From: an uncultured Flavobacterium sp.
GTDB taxonomy: Bacteria > Bacteroidota > Bacteroidia > Flavobacteriales > Flavobacteriaceae
NCBI RefSeq assembly: GCF_963422545.1
Contig: NZ_OY730245.1
Span: 248,001-312,000 of the forward strand
DNA length: 64,000 nt
Reading direction: 5' to 3'
The translations under genes were made by a program, and so were the position numbers. Every line of letters starts with the position of its first letter. Position 1 is the first letter of the stretch. Of this stretch, positions 63,794 to 64,000 are shown one piece after another. Below the pieces are notes generated by a model, which saw nothing but the letters and a program-made list of their open reading frames with translations, had not been told where the DNA came from and ran no database searches.

Positions 63794-64000
63794 ATGACTG
63801 AAAATGAAATTTCAGCTATCGTAGTCGATATCTGTTACAAAATGCATGTGAAACTTGGACCTGGTTTGTTAGAATCTGTTTATGAAGCAATTTTATATTA
63901 TGAACTAACTAAAAAAGGATTATTTGTCGAAAGACAGAAAACACTTCCTGTTGTTTGGGATGAAATTAAACTTGATATTGGTTTTCGAACTGATTTGATA
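63794..64000 (+). CDS. GxxExxY-family protein, N-terminal part
   Basis: The frame opens at ATG 63794 and runs off the window after 69 residues. It reads MTENEISAIVVDICYKMHVK, then LGPGLLESVYEAILYYELTK, which contains the GxxExxY signature (GLLESVY). These proteins have a PD-(D/E)XK nuclease-like fold and are common in Bacteroidota; the biological role is unclear. The family is usually about 125-130 residues, so roughly half is visible. Confidence 0.85.
   Translation, partial: MTENEISAIVVDICYKMHVKLGPGLLESVYEAILYYELTKKGLFVERQKTLPVVWDEIKLDIGFRTDLI

Overview
The window is AT-rich chromosomal DNA from a member of the Bacteroidota, most likely a Flavobacterium or close relative. The support is a SusD-family lipoprotein, type IX secretion (T9SS) C-terminal sorting domains, GH92 mannosidases, carboxypeptidase-regulatory-domain TonB receptors, TAnnTTTG-type -7 promoter elements and several dispersed palindromic repeats typical of this genus. 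No plasmid, prophage or CRISPR array is visible.

Region 1 (1-11.9 kb) is the 3' part of a polysaccharide utilisation locus aimed at high-mannose N-glycans. It runs: SusD C-terminus (cut by the window edge), GH2 beta-mannosidase, two GH92 alpha-mannosidases, GH125 alpha-1,6-mannosidase, ROK sugar kinase and glycosylasparaginase. Together these could strip alpha-mannose, split Man-beta-GlcNAc, phosphorylate a released sugar and cleave the GlcNAc-Asn link. The GH2 enzyme is unusually short and seems to lack two internal beta-sandwich domains.

Region 2 (12.0-14.0 kb) holds a Tet(X)-like FAD monooxygenase and an AraC regulator. Most tetracycline-contact positions are changed in the Tet(X)-like protein.

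Region 3 (14.4-31.9 kb) is a polymorphic-toxin locus. It contains a T9SS-sorted repeat protein, an SpvB/YD-like partner and a 1931-residue RHS protein with about 17 DxDGDGYG-type repeats. The RHS protein ends in a predicted H...C cysteine-hydrolase toxin and is followed by an overlapping 4-TM immunity candidate. Downstream lie an orphan RHS core with a different (C...H) predicted toxin and a lipoprotein immunity candidate, two IS1-type transposase remnants, and a third toxin tail with its putative immunity gene.

Region 4 (28-46.2 kb) is a low-density accessory zone ending at tRNA-fMet. It carries at least four interleaved dispersed repeat families: a tRNA-terminator repeat (10 copies), a GCTCT...GAAGAG repeat (6 copies, three just after immunity genes), a GC-rich palindrome (3 copies) and an attC-like long palindrome (3 copies plus one divergent). 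The last family brackets short ORFs in a cassette-like layout. Genes among the repeats include an SPFH protein with a small ribbon-helix-helix partner, a GH5-ricin-T9SS enzyme, a TlpA-like thioredoxin, AraC and XRE-type regulators and several unknowns.

Region 5 (46.2-64 kb) is conserved backbone: era, an unknown gene, der, two TonB/outer-membrane receptors, an Rrf2 regulator with four cysteines, a TPM-TPM-LemA-MerR-M23 block, alaS, and the start of a GxxExxY-family gene cut by the window end.
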